Below are positions 1 through 12,800 of a DNA stretch of 64,000 nucleotides, piece by piece. Both the position numbers and the translations under genes were made by a program. The DNA comes from Diprion similis. Taxonomy: Eukaryota; Arthropoda; Insecta; Hymenoptera; Diprionidae. Where the stretch lies: contig NC_060116.1 of NCBI RefSeq assembly GCF_021155765.1, forward strand, positions 3,596,001 to 3,660,000. The letters are read 5' to 3'. Below the pieces are notes generated by a model. That model was given only the letters and a program-made list of their open reading frames with translations, was not told the origin of the DNA and ran no database searches. The stretch's first letter is position 1. Each line of letters starts with the position of its first letter.

Positions 1-1731
1 AATATTTCGAATCCGGATCTACGTATTTTGAGTGAACTATGACGCTTGTTAAGTACTAGGATGCTGTAGAACATGCTGAAGTTAGTAACGTTACTGCGAT
101 GATTCATGTTGACAGAAAACTGTTATTTCGCGACTTTAGAGTTGTCTGAAATTGAGCAAACTGAAAATTTGAAATCCAAATTCCGTTAGAGGCTTTGGAA
201 ACTTGAAAATAGTACATTTTTTCCGAATATTTTATTCCAATAACGTTAACAACTTCAATTTCGTGATGATAAACGGCTGGAACCGTTTGAATAAAGAGTT
301 GGATGACGAAAAAATGTATTTGAAAAAATTTTTAGAAATATTATTAACGCCAAGTATTGTGAATAAGAATGAAACCATATTTCCATACATATATTATGTC
401 ACAAAAACGAACCTAAGTAAAGCCAAGTGACACAAGTTCATACATCAACGACTCGAGAATTAACTTTTTATTGACACAGCCGTTCAAAATGATTAACTTC
501 TGCTGTTTTTCACCTGATTTCAAATGTTCTTGTGCTTATTTTGTTCACCGTTACATAGTAACATACAAAGATCAACTTAAAGAAATTTTAAAAAATATTT
601 ATGGGCTCGTCGTGATCGAAACAAAAAAGCCAGATATTAATCATTCCGAAGAATCAAATTATAAATCCTTTTCTCAGACTTTCGACGTCTCAGATTATGC
701 ACTTTTCGAAATTTGCTCGAACTCAATTCTATCGCATAGTAAGAGTAGCTGTTTAATTCGCGTTCATTTTCATTGGCACAAACAGCGCTTGTAATAATTT
801 TTCAAACAGTTTTTTCTCTTCTCCTAACTTTTCATTCAGATTACTTGATTCGCCCTCCATTCTTAATCTATTCATTCTTAAATCGCGGCATTGAAAATAC
901 ATGCAATGAATCGGTGCAGAGAAAACTTACAACGTCTGCATTCACTCATGACTGTACTCTTTTTGTTCACTGTATCTTGTCGGTTTTTCAATCAATATAA
1001 TCTCGTTCTAATTCGCGGCTGACAATGAGAACTATAACTGTGTCAAGTAATTTGTGGCCAATCAGAAGACTTACGAGGGTATCATCAGCTGTACAAGCCA
1101 AAGCTTTGGTATATATGCAGAATTATTCACGTATCAACATAAAAGCTGATGATTTTTCATGCGAACAAAGTACGTTAGATGAAAGAATGACTGATTGTTT
1201 GCTACAGGCTTACTCGGAAGTCGTTTTAGATTAAACTTTTGCTTTTAGAGGAATAAATAAATGATCATTTTTCAGTGAAACGACTGGCTGCTCAAATTTG
1301 ATGTTTATCTATTCACAATTATAATATTCTCTAAATATTCAGGAATTATTCGGGATGTATTGGAACAAAGGTTTGAACCAATTTAAGCGATGATACCAGG
1401 AAAAATTTATTAGTTGCAGTAGAGTATTCATTGCGGGAATGAATCATATGTTTTCAGTGACCGCGTTGTAATTATCCGCAAAAACTCAACTTCCAAGTAG
1501 CTTTACACTATGAATAATAACAGCTTCTGAATTCAGCACTACGAATGCATACGTCATCTATTAATTATCTACACCGTGGTTTCATCTTTTTCCTTGTCGC
1601 ATAACTCGTCATACCGAAACCTCGCGATAAACACAATTACATGCTCGTTAAATAATAAATATCAATAAGTATTTTAGTCTGTTAACATTCATTTCTGTAA
1701 TGACCTCCAATTTTCTCACATTATATATATA

Positions 1732-1970
1732 TTAGATTGTATAAGGAAGAAAAAAAAAAAAAAAAAAAAAAATGGGCTAATTTTGTTTTTCAAAAATGTT
1801 CCCATGTTTTGTTTAAATGGGAAATATAAAATCGCGATGACGCACCTTTTGATATATAAAAAATAAAAAAAAAGCTCAAATTGTGACAGAATTTTTTTCA
1901 TTGTCATTTGGAACAATATTTTTTGCTTAAATTTTGAAAAAATTTCATCGATTTTTTTCATACAATCGAA
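1732..1970. mobile_element. Possible old relative of the TTAGACTGTATC element
   Basis: Left end TTAGATTGTATAAGG and right end ATACAATCGAA form weak inverted ends about 240 bp apart. The interior has AAAATCGCGATGACGCACC, close to AAAATCGCGATGAGGCACTT of the full element. The right flank is TGAATA and the left flank TATATA, so no exact duplication. A degraded, internally deleted copy is the simplest reading. Confidence 0.45.
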
Positions 1971-2249
1971 TGAATATTTATACCAAAAAATGTTTAAAAT
2001 TACTTTCTATGATTATAGACTTCTTTCAACTCGTAATCAACTCGTCATATCTTGCGGAGCGCTGATTGACTTCCGTTAATTAACTGGGAAAAATCTAATC
2101 AAGCAACGTTGACGATAGCCGTATTTAAACTTGTGAAAATTATTCCTCATTTCTCTTACTCCGTTATGCAATGTGGAATTGAATTTAAAACAACGTAAAA
2201 GCTGAAAGCGTAGATTTTTTTCAACCAACAAAATCAGCTTTAATTACCA

Positions 2250-2277
2250 AATATATATATATATATATATATATATA
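2250..2277. repeat. (TA)n microsatellite
   Basis: About 14 uninterrupted TA units upstream of CEP164. Confidence 0.9.
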
Positions 2278-3811
2278 CATGCAACTGTGAGAGTAATCGC
2301 AAGATAAAGGTTACCGCATAGTTGAGGAATGTCGGGAAAACTATAATTGGATCGCGGAGTGCGCAAAGCCATTGCCGTAGGTACCTAAATTATTATCTCT
2401 AACGTAATTTCTCGAACTGTGTTATTTTCCACTAGCACGCCTACCGAACGATCCTCTTGACCGTTGACCTCCGCTGGTGTGTGCTACACACTATCTAATT
2501 TTTGCCTCAAGCATATGTAAGGTGCCTCCATCCGTAATTCGCTTCATACGATGCGTAATACTTCGAAGAAATTCGTTCGCTGCGTCCGGACGAAACCATT
2601 AAATTTTTTGTACACTATAGTGTACAATCTGGATTCTCATTTTTTACGATTTTTTCAAAATAAACTGCGTATTGAATAATTGTCAAGTATACGAAACAGA
2701 GTGAAAATTTATTAACCGCTATTTATTTTCTATAATTATTCTCAAATTTCGAGAAAAACGTAAGTTGGGAAGAAAAAAATCGATTTCTAAAACGTCTCCA
2801 AAACTTGTAAAAAATCGTTCGAAATGGGTTTTTGTTTTTTTACTCAAATAAACGCATTTTCAGTCAATATTTTCATTTTCAAGGGAACAGTTCAACTCAG
2901 CCCGATTACCAATAAATAATCCAGTCCGTAAATTTTCGGCCTGTTTTTTAACGCTCAATAATTTCGATGTGAGTGCAATTTTGTTATGTCATATCTTCGG
3001 TCTTCCCGCAATTACGAAAAACGCGTTGATCAATTGTATCACGTTTTTTAATTCAACCCTTGTGCTCGAATCTTCAGGATTTTCTGTGACCAGAAAAAAA
3101 ATATGACCCGATATATTACCTGTGTAAAAAAAAAGTCTGATCTGTCCGAATATGAAACCTATTTTGAGACAGATTCTCAAAATATTTTTACCGATTTAAT
3201 TACCGATCTGATTTTCATCTCGGTCTAAAAATTTCGGAATAAACTCGAAAATATTCACTTTTTCACGAAACAAGATGAAACAATTTGTGTTCACAGTATT
3301 CGTATACACTTATTGTTAACCAAAAATATTGAAATCGGTTCCTAAGGATCTTCCTCGGGAAAAATCTTGGAAAAACAGATTTCATATTCGGAGAAAACAG
3401 GCTTACAGGACAAAAAACAAAGCGAAGTCATGTTTTTTGCGATGCCAAAAAGTCTAAAAAATTTAAAAACCGAGATTCATTTCGAAAACGTGAATGCTAC
3501 TTTAGGGCCTGAAGGCCTAAAACTCTCGAACGTCTTTCACGTTTCAGTTTACACCGAATAATATCCATAACCGTATAAAAATTTTCACCTTAAAAAGCTG
3601 GCCAAAAGTTGGTGAATCGGCTCAAATACAATCAATAAATTCATGTGACGAGATGCAAACGACACTCCCAACGCACCTTCAGCGAGGAGGTGTCTGGCTT
3701 CGATTCGACATCGGAAGTCCAATTTATCATCGATTCGAGGTGTAAAAACCTCTTTCGAATACAATCCCATGAATCAAATGGCCATTTTTAGTCCGACATT
3801 CCTTGTTGCAG

Positions 3812-6800
3812 AGGTCGTCGACTATGCGACACGGCTGGGAATCGACCCTGAGGCTGAGCCGCACCTCTTGGGCCTTGCCAAGGATGGGCTCATGGCTGCT
3901 CTGCCCAAGGGATGGTCTCCCTGCTTCCACGAGGCGACGGGAGCCTGGTACTATTACCAGGCTTCGACGGGCACCACCACCTGGGAACATCCTCTCGACT
4001 CGGTCTACAAGGAGCTGGTAGAGAACGCGAGGAAAGGAAACCGGCAACCGAGCATTGGTGAGTCTTGCTCAAGTCAAAATCACACCGGTGCGATATACGT
4101 ATAATTGATTGAATTGTAATTACAAAAGTGAAATGAATCGCAATTTATATTTGTGTGTGTGTGTGTGTGTGGGTGTTTTTTTTTCTCTTTCTCTTTACAA
4201 TTATGGCGGAATGAAATATATATTATATCTATAGGTAATTTGTAGTAATAGGAAAAAACGAAATACAGTATATTTGTGATTGCGATTGATTATATATATA
4301 TATATATATACATATATATTAGGGTGGCGCAAAAAACCGACTATTTTTTTTTTTTGCGTCTCGTGTGACAAAATGTTAGTTTTTGATGTTTTAAGAGCCC
4401 ACCCCAAAGGACAGTGCAGAAAAAAGTTTTTAAGAGGTCGCTCCACACTTTTCAAATGTCAGAAATCGTCAAAAATCGATTTAAAAAAAAAAAAAAAAAA
4501 TTTCTCGTTACGGTATAATTTTATAGACAAAATAAAAAATAAGTTTCCGAAAGTTTCGGTTCAAAAGTTGAATTTTGAAAGGTCGCTCATAATTTTTTTT
4601 CAATTTTTTTGTTGCATTTCTTCAGATCTTTTCGAGCGACCTTTTAATATTCATATTAAAATTTCATAAATTTTTTTCTCTTCTTTTGTAAGAAAGAATC
4701 GATAACAATACACTACGACATGAATTAAAAATCAAACAAAATACTGAAAATACAATTTTTTTAATTTCATTTTTTGACGATTTTTTACATTTAAAAAAAT
4801 TTCGAGCGACCTCTTAAAAATTTTTTTTTTGAGCTGTCCTTTGGAGTGGGCCCTTAAAACATTAAAAACTAACATTTTGTTAGACGAGACACAAAAAAAA
4901 AACAGTCGGTTTTTTTGCGCCACACTAATGTACATATACTAAAAATCCAGCCAATTTCCATAAGGATTCTGCGGAGTCCTTTAGTCTGAGTTTACACTTT
5001 TCCCCTTACTGATATTTGTTCACATCCGTCTGATTCTTCCTCATTTACTGAGTATTCAACTCGTATTTCTGTTTTCTTTATTTTCTGCCACACAGCCGGA
5101 TTGTACTCACAAGTACTGTCGGGCATGTGTTTTTTTTTTTTTTTTTTTTTTTTTTATCCTAATCTGAAGTAAGCTTCGATCCCTGTTGAGTGAAATGATA
5201 AGATGTTGAATATAACGATTGAAGTTATTCGAAATGTTCTAATCCATCGTAACGTACTAACGTGGATAATTAGTTATTTAACTGATATGTTTGTGTTAAT
5301 GTTTCTACTTTTCAACAACTTTCGTGATATTCAAGAAAAGTATTGCTCTTTGTCTAAAATAATCACATTTTCTAATATCAAGCAATCTTCACGTTTTCGG
5401 ATTTCAACAATTCCAAAAACAGTCCGTCCTTCTGCCGGTAACTCAATTCTGTTCGAAAAAAGAGAACACGATGATCTCGCAAATGCCTCGATGTAAAAAT
5501 CTGCAATTTATATCAGAACATGCAAGATGAAAATGATGCTTATTGCATTAATTTGATTGTCAATTCGTTAGGTAAACATTGTGAACCAAACAGACTTGCA
5601 GTAGTTTCAACTAAAATTTTTAATCATCGAATGATCGAATTTTCCTTCATACTATATATTGGAAGCAAACCTGGTACTTCGAAAAATAAATTCACTCAAA
5701 CCTGGTTTCACAGTCACTACATTTTTCACACAGCGAGGTTTTTTAAACTTCTGTTTTGTTCCATTCGATTCGAAATCTATGACTACATTATGTCACATGC
5801 AGAGTGGCCCAGGGACAAGGCACAAGTTCCCTCGCCTTGACCCTTGATCCTGACAATGAGTTATCGATTTTCCCACCCGCAAGCACCTGGAAATATATGA
5901 CGTGTGTTGAACGTTAGCATGCTTTTCCACCTTGCGTTCTGCGGCTAGAACAGCTTCATTTATGAACCAGACTCTCCTCGTTAATAGGTTGCCCTGGGAT
6001 TCTAGTTTTTACCCAAAATTCTCCCAATGCTTTTTCGGTTCGTCACTCGTCCACAGGTGAATAAATCGCTACATTCTTTGTACGCATAATACAATCGATG
6101 AAACAATCAATAATTAATCGATGTAATCAATTTTATGAAAATATGCCGAATACGAGTAAATCCAAGTTCTTAAAGGTCACGCCCATACGTTAAAATATAA
6201 ATATTTCCTATTTTTCGCCGTGAAAACATACAAACAATAGTTTGTATCGTTGAATACGATCAAAAATGCTATTTAAAAAAATTTTTTGTACGCTAAAAAC
6301 CCATCAACTCCCTTAATTTTTAATATGAAGGGTTACTGATTTTTTCACGTAATCGGAAGAATATTGCGAACAATTTCTCGTTTGGATTTTTTGATACCTC
6401 TTTTATTTCAAAAATTGAAATTTATAAAACGATGAAGAAATATTCGAAAAATGTTGAGTTTTCACGAAGTTAACCTTCGAAAGAGATATTATTATATAAA
6501 ATATCAGCAACTTTTTCGCATCATTATTTTGTAAGCCTGATTTTAGCCACGTGGACCCCCCCTTAATATGTATGTTTCAGTAAGAAAGAAATTTTATGTT
6601 GAATGCAGTAACTGATTACGTAAATAAAGGTATTTGCAAATATAATATGTATTGTATTCATCTCTGATTAAAAAATATGTATGTACATACAATTTGTATT
6701 TAATTTCTCTGTGATAACGAAATACGAATGTAATGACAAAATGTCAATTATTTCTTGTTCACAATAAATGATTTCCCGTGCGAAGAGTCGATTTTCATCA

Positions 6801-9800
6801 ACAAAGCTCCTGAATTTTTCTCCATCACTCTTCCAGCATTTTTCCATACCTCTGCGACCTCACCTATGTCTCGATTTCAGATGAAGATTCTAAAGCAACA
6901 ACAAAGGACCTCGAATCCCAGGAGGAGGTGACATCTCCTAAAGAAATTACGAAACCTTTGTCTCGCCCGAAGCTTCCGGCGAAGCTTGTGCCGCTGAGAT
7001 CATCGAAAACCGAGATAATACTGGGCGCTCGAAGAAAAGAGTTCAAGATCGAAAGGACCCAGCCGTGGAAGGAAAACGACGCTACGAAGCTCGACAACTC
7101 GTTCAGCTCATCGAGCGACAGAGCCAGCAGAGACTACACGAACCTGCGTTTCCAGGATCCAAATTTTTACGAAAGTCCAAAGCTGCTCGAGGCGCCAAAA
7201 ACTCCGGAAGACTCGGAAGAGTCGAAGGTTCGAAGCAAGGAATTGGACCTGCAGGAGGTCCTCAAGAGGTCCGAATCATTGAGTCCAAGGTACGAGCAAG
7301 AGTGGGAACAATTGTCGAGCAAGTTTGGCTCGGAGGAAAACATCATCGACATCGATAAGCTGAGTATAAACTCGTTGAATAAGTCGGATGCGGTCGTCGA
7401 GAAATCTGAGCATGAAAAACAAGAGGCGAGGCAATCGAGCCACGTTAAAGAGCTGACTCTTAGTGGCGGTGGTTCCATGTTCTTGAAGAGTAACAGAAGC
7501 AGAGATTCGAAGGCTTGCAGCAGCCTCGACGAAGAGGTGCAGAAGGATCTTTACGGTGTTTTACGACTTGAGGAGAAAAATACTTCATCCGTTGGAGATC
7601 GGCCGAAGTCAATACTTCGCGAGAAGACTTCCGAAGACGGTGAGTTTCCATTATGTCCGTCGCAATATTACCAGGTGATTGCATAATCGTTGAACAGCTG
7701 CAGTAATTCATCTCGCCTAGCACCGAACTTGATCGTATCACTGTGCGTTCCCACCAAAGCTATTGCGCAAGTATATTATGTATATTATTATACTTTACGC
7801 GTAATTTTTATTTTCATTAACTCGGTGAAAAAAGAAAACCGAGCTCCACTTCACTACGGAAATATGAGATGTGTGTTTACTCTCCAGTTGAATATGACGG
7901 AGAACTGCGTTTGAGTCATGATTCCTGAAAAGTTTATAATTTACAGCACCTTTCTTTTTTTTTTTTTTTTTTTTTCCCCGTTTTCTGTAGGACACCGTAT
8001 AGCATCATGTTTCAACTATTCTGTGTGTGGTGTAAAATGATGATTAGTAGCAAAATTTTTAAGGTTACGTTCATGACGGTTGGTTCTTCTGGCAAACAGC
8101 TGCTTCCGGATTGTAGATCCTGCGCATTAAAGTATAGCAGACGACGGATCATTTTGTCGTAGCAATTCAGACCGTATGTGAGGGAAACTAGTTTTGAAAA
8201 TGTGTAAGAATTGCAGAAAATTTTTTGTGTGAAACGTTAGAAAAATTTCAACACGTTCCAACTAGTGGTGTCCTGATTGACTTGCACGTTATGAATTACT
8301 TTCTACAGTTTGAGCGACTGAATTTACAGTACTGTTGACTCTTTTTGAACTACTCTATAGAATTTGAAAAAAATATGTCAGAAAATTTTTAGGCAAAATT
8401 ATAAAGACTTTAAGACCCCGTCGAAACTGGTTTCTTCAGTGGCTGAGAAGTTATATGAACGATTACTCTTAAGAAAAATTCCAGAAACGACATTTCCGGT
8501 CCCAAAACTGCAAGGTATTATTACTGAATTTTTCAACGTGCGAAGTTGTAACAACTGATTTTTCAACTCAGCATCGGAATAGTTAAAAACTTTCAGACTA
8601 TTAATGGAATATCTTTTGATCTGGCCTCAAAATTCTCATGACACTGCTTAGAACTTGGTGATTTTTCAGATTTTTAATTATAGCCCAAAATCTAAAACAA
8701 TCAATTCAGTCATCAAGACATTCGACAATTCAAAATTTCTACTACTTTACGCAGGATTTGGAATTTTTTTCGTTTTTACATAGAATTATCTGTAATATTA
8801 AAGAGTTTCAAAAGTGATAGGAAAATTCGGAGTTCAATGGTTTCTAATTTCGGGACGGTGAATGATATTAGGAAAAAAGAATTTCCCATGTATTTTTATT
8901 AAGACAACTGTCTTTGTGACTTTGTGCGACAGGGTCTACCGATTGCGGGCAAAAATTTTATCGTTTGTTGTAATGAATTATACTCAACTAAATTTCCATC
9001 TTTCAAGCCGTTTTTCATGTAAGAATTGAATAACATTAAAGTACACATACGGAAATTGATTCTGCTAGAACTGATTTTTTTCCCATTGCCAATGTAATCG
9101 ACAAGGGAAAAAAATTAGCTGCCGCAAATCAATTTTTGTATTTGTACATACATTAGATGTGATACTTGAATAACAGAATCAACCGATTTTACAAAGCTTA
9201 CAATCGATATGGTCAACACTATCTTCTTTCCATTTCGAATCAGCATCAAGCTTAAGATCCTTTTACAGACGACAAGCCTGTAGAAGAAGAACGTAAGAGC
9301 GTCCGTTTCGACTTGGAAAAAGAAGTAGACGTAAAATTCACGTATTCGGGATCAGATGAGGAATGGGACACAGAATCGGACGAGCCCAACATGCGGATAT
9401 CGGCGACTGTGACGATGAAGAATCCCGTGAGCTTCGAGAGCGAAAATTTGGAATTAGATAAATCGGCGTTAGCCGATACTGGCTCATTTATGCAGAGCAA
9501 TCCAGCCGGTGATAAGCTCCAGAATTTGGAAGAACCGAAGAAGGACAATCCGAGTGAAAAGTCCAAGGTGACATTAATAAAGCAACCAAAGATCGTGGGG
9601 AAGAGATTTCTGGTCGAGAATGTAACAGAAAACGAGCACTTCAATCAAACATCGAAGGACAAGTCGTGCAGCGAAGCGACTGACGGTGGTGGTGACTACG
9701 TGCCGAGCAAGTTCGAGAACGTGAGGAATATAGATTTGCTCTCAAAGAGCGAAAACGGAAGCACAACGACCTTGAAGAGCACCGATTCACGGTCCAGCAT

Positions 9801-12800
9801 CCTCGACGAGATACGCAGAAGCAAAGAGATGATGCTTGAGTCGATGAAGCGGAGTGATATGCGGGCAAAAAACGAGCTTCAGAAGAAGAAGGACGACGCC
9901 TATCACCTGATGAAGATCAAGCTCGACCTCGAGTCAGCCAGGAATCAGAGAGAGAAGGCGAAGGCCAAGAGCCAGATGACGAAGAATTTTCAGGCGGTGA
10001 AATCGGCGGTAAGGAGAGAGCGTGAGAAGGAGATACAGGACCTAAAGGATGACTTCCAGATCAGGTACGAGGACACGAAGACGGAGTACGAGGCGATGTT
10101 CCTTGCGGAGAAGGGCTACCTCGAGGAGAACATTAAGGAGAGACTAGCCGAGCTCAGGGAAGATATGAAGCAGCGGGAACAGCTGGAGGTCCAGAACCTC
10201 GTTGCCGAGATGGACAAGACTCGAGTTGAGGAGCTGAACAACCTTCGTAGCGAGCTTGAGGCCTGCTACGAAAAGGAGAAGCAGGAGATCCTGAAGAACT
10301 TGAGGATTGAACTGGAGGAGAAGAAGTTGGAATTGTTGGATCACAGGAATCGGGAGATCGAGAAGCTGAAGAATGATTTCGAGAAGTCTTTGGAGGAGGA
10401 AAAGGCGTTGAAGCTCGTTGAATTGGATCTTGGAAGGCAGCATGCTGAGAAGGTCAAGGCCCTGAAGACCAAGATGGAAAAGGAATTCGAAGACACGGTA
10501 ACGGAGCTCCGTTTACAGCAGAGGGAGAAGATATCTAAAGTAACCGAAGACCACGAAGTCAGCCTCGCCGAAATCTTACGGGATTTTAGAACGGAAGTAA
10601 GTCATCTTTATACTATGACATCATTCACAGACTTCAAAAGTAAAGAATGTATAGAACTGAGTAGAAATTTCAATCAGTTTGATCTACTATTTAGAAGATT
10701 CTCAGCTACGCAGTACCCTAGCGGTGATCTATAATGATACAATATTTGGACTGGAAATTACTTAATTCAGTTTCCTTTCTGCATCACATTCACTTCTCGG
10801 TTCACCGGATTCTTTTGTCCTTTTGGTCTTTCATACTCCATACGATCAAGGATTGTCAGTTTTAATCAAACCAAAAGTCTAGGAACTAGTTTCAACACAG
10901 TTTTATTCAATATTCTACACATTAGTTCTATTATGCTTTTGCAATACCTAATAAAGAAATCAGAGATTGATTTCGATAAATATTCGTCTATTTTTGCTCT
11001 GACTTAATATACTGAGAAAAATTTCATTTCTCATAGTTACTAGAAAATATCCTCATGATAGTGGTTCAACTATTGCAAGAGTGACAAGAAAATGTGATAC
11101 AAGTAACTAGTGTAATTATAGTTGTCCATAATACATTTTCTGATTATTTTAATGTTAAATCCTTTTCCTAATATCAATTTATTATTGTGTCAACATTAAA
11201 TTTTTGCAATGATTACAAGAGAATATAATACGAGTGACCAAAATTAGACACGGTATTGAAAAATGGAATAAGACTCTGTATTCCTTAAGTCAGTAAGCGG
11301 AAAATATCAATTCCAGGAAGATCTCGCGCGAAAGGAGTACAAGCAACGGTTGGAAGAAGTGCGAGCTTCGTTTTCTCGAGATATTGAGAAAGAGATGAAG
11401 AAGCAAAGCGAGCGCTTAGTTCGTCCAGACACGATGGACTATGAGAAGATTCGTTGTGAGAAACGGCTGGTCGAGGACAAGTATAAAACGCTCAAAGAAA
11501 AGTACCTGAAATTAAAAAATGACGTGCGATTAGCCGTGGAATCAAGAAGCAGGAGAAAAGAGGCGAACGCCACGGCATCGGAAACCGAAAGATCCACTTC
11601 CGCAAGGACAAAAACGGAACGCACCGAGTCTGTTGATCAAAAGTGAGTTCTGGCTTCGGTTTTCTTCTGAAAATTTATCAGGATTATTCGTAAAGAGGTG
11701 CCATTAATTTGTGAAAATAACAGAGGATGTGGGATTTTCTAAGTTCATGAAAGTTACCGATACAGTATTCACATAAACCAAATTCCATGTTATTATCGTA
11801 GTTTTAGAATAATTTTCAAGCCAAAAGCGAGTTCAGATTTCGCGGCTGCGATTCAAGTATTGTTTAAACCTGCACCTGTACGAATGAACATCGTAGTGTA
11901 GTGTATTCTACTATTATTTTCTGCACCGCCATGTTTAGCGTATTTTCTTTTTACTTTACCTATTATCTCATCCCCATGCTGTTCGCCCTAATATCTGGCT
12001 ATAGGCCTTAACTCAATATTGCAGAGCGCCGTTAAAAAAGACGCAATCCATAACAACGCTCTCGGAAAATGTAAATCAGAATGACAATGGCGCCGAAGAA
12101 AGCGACGGCCAGAAAATACCGGGATTTTCAAAAACACCCAGCGCCCTGAAGCTCGTTCAGAGCAAATTAGAATCGGACGATACGACAACGGCGAGCGAAC
12201 AAAATTCAAATCTGCTTAAGAAGAAAAAGTTATTCACAAAAAAGGCGGCCAGTACATCAAAGTTGAACAACAACGTTGAGAATCCCGTCGAAAACATAAG
12301 GAAACAGCTCGAGAAGTTGGAGGACCTGGGGGACCAATTGCCAAGCAACGAGAATGCTTACACTCTGAGATATCCGTTCCAAGATCAAGGTATTCTTTTC
12401 TTTTTTCTCAATTTTTGTCTCAACGATTCATCTCATCTAAAAATTTCAACCGGTACTTGATAAATTTAATTACAAGGAAGAAAAACTGATTATCTCTGTT
12501 ACAATTGGGCCTAAAGTATGAATAAAGAAGGGATTAGTTGAACAAAAACTTGTACTAAGAGAAAAATCCGCCTCATGCGTTTGAATTTTGGAAACGTTAT
12601 GCTTAAAAAAAAAAATTCCCGACTGCGCATGTAAGCCGCAAGTCTTGTTTCAGCGCCAGCGAACGCTTCATCGGACATAGAATTCTTCAGACATCGAATC
12701 CACGTCGAGAGAGATTCCGTGAGGCGAGCCAGAGAGGCACTTCATCAGCAGAGAAATCTATTCCAAGGAAGACAGAGGGCTTGGAAGCAGCGAAGCGTCA

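Larger units (their letters stand above)
1..3811. other. Gene-poor A/T-rich region 5' of the first visible CEP164 exon
   Basis: Apart from the possible old element at 1732-1970 and a TA repeat at 2250, no supported gene was found. The missing first exon of CEP164 should lie here or before the window, but no stretch encoding the expected short acidic N-terminus with a phase-1 donor was recognised. A short frame at 1025-1234 followed by AATAAATAAA is weak. Confidence 0.6.

Noticed and set aside
471-1000. Overlapping plus-strand frames of 75-107 codons
   Set aside because: Composition typical of random A/T-rich DNA; no signal peptide, domain or splice support.
1025-1234. Open frame ending 15 bp before AATAAATAAATGATC, possible last exon of an upstream gene
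   Set aside because: No recognisable family, several non-consensus acceptor choices, and a 3'UTR that would be unusually short. Could be real but not supportable here.
3585-4072. Minus-strand frames over the first CEP164 exon
   Set aside because: They are antisense shadows of the GC-rich WW exon.
4201-4935. Frames reading LVFDVLRAHSKGQ in several places (4.3, 20.0, 25.1, 33.2, 44.3, 51.9, 55.0 kb)
   Set aside because: The recurring peptide comes from the non-coding fold-back MITE arms; frames are interrupted differently in each copy.
9252-10443. Minus-strand leucine- and serine-rich frames opposite CEP164 exon 3
   Set aside because: Antisense of a Glu/Lys-rich coiled coil naturally gives Leu/Ser/Phe-rich frames.
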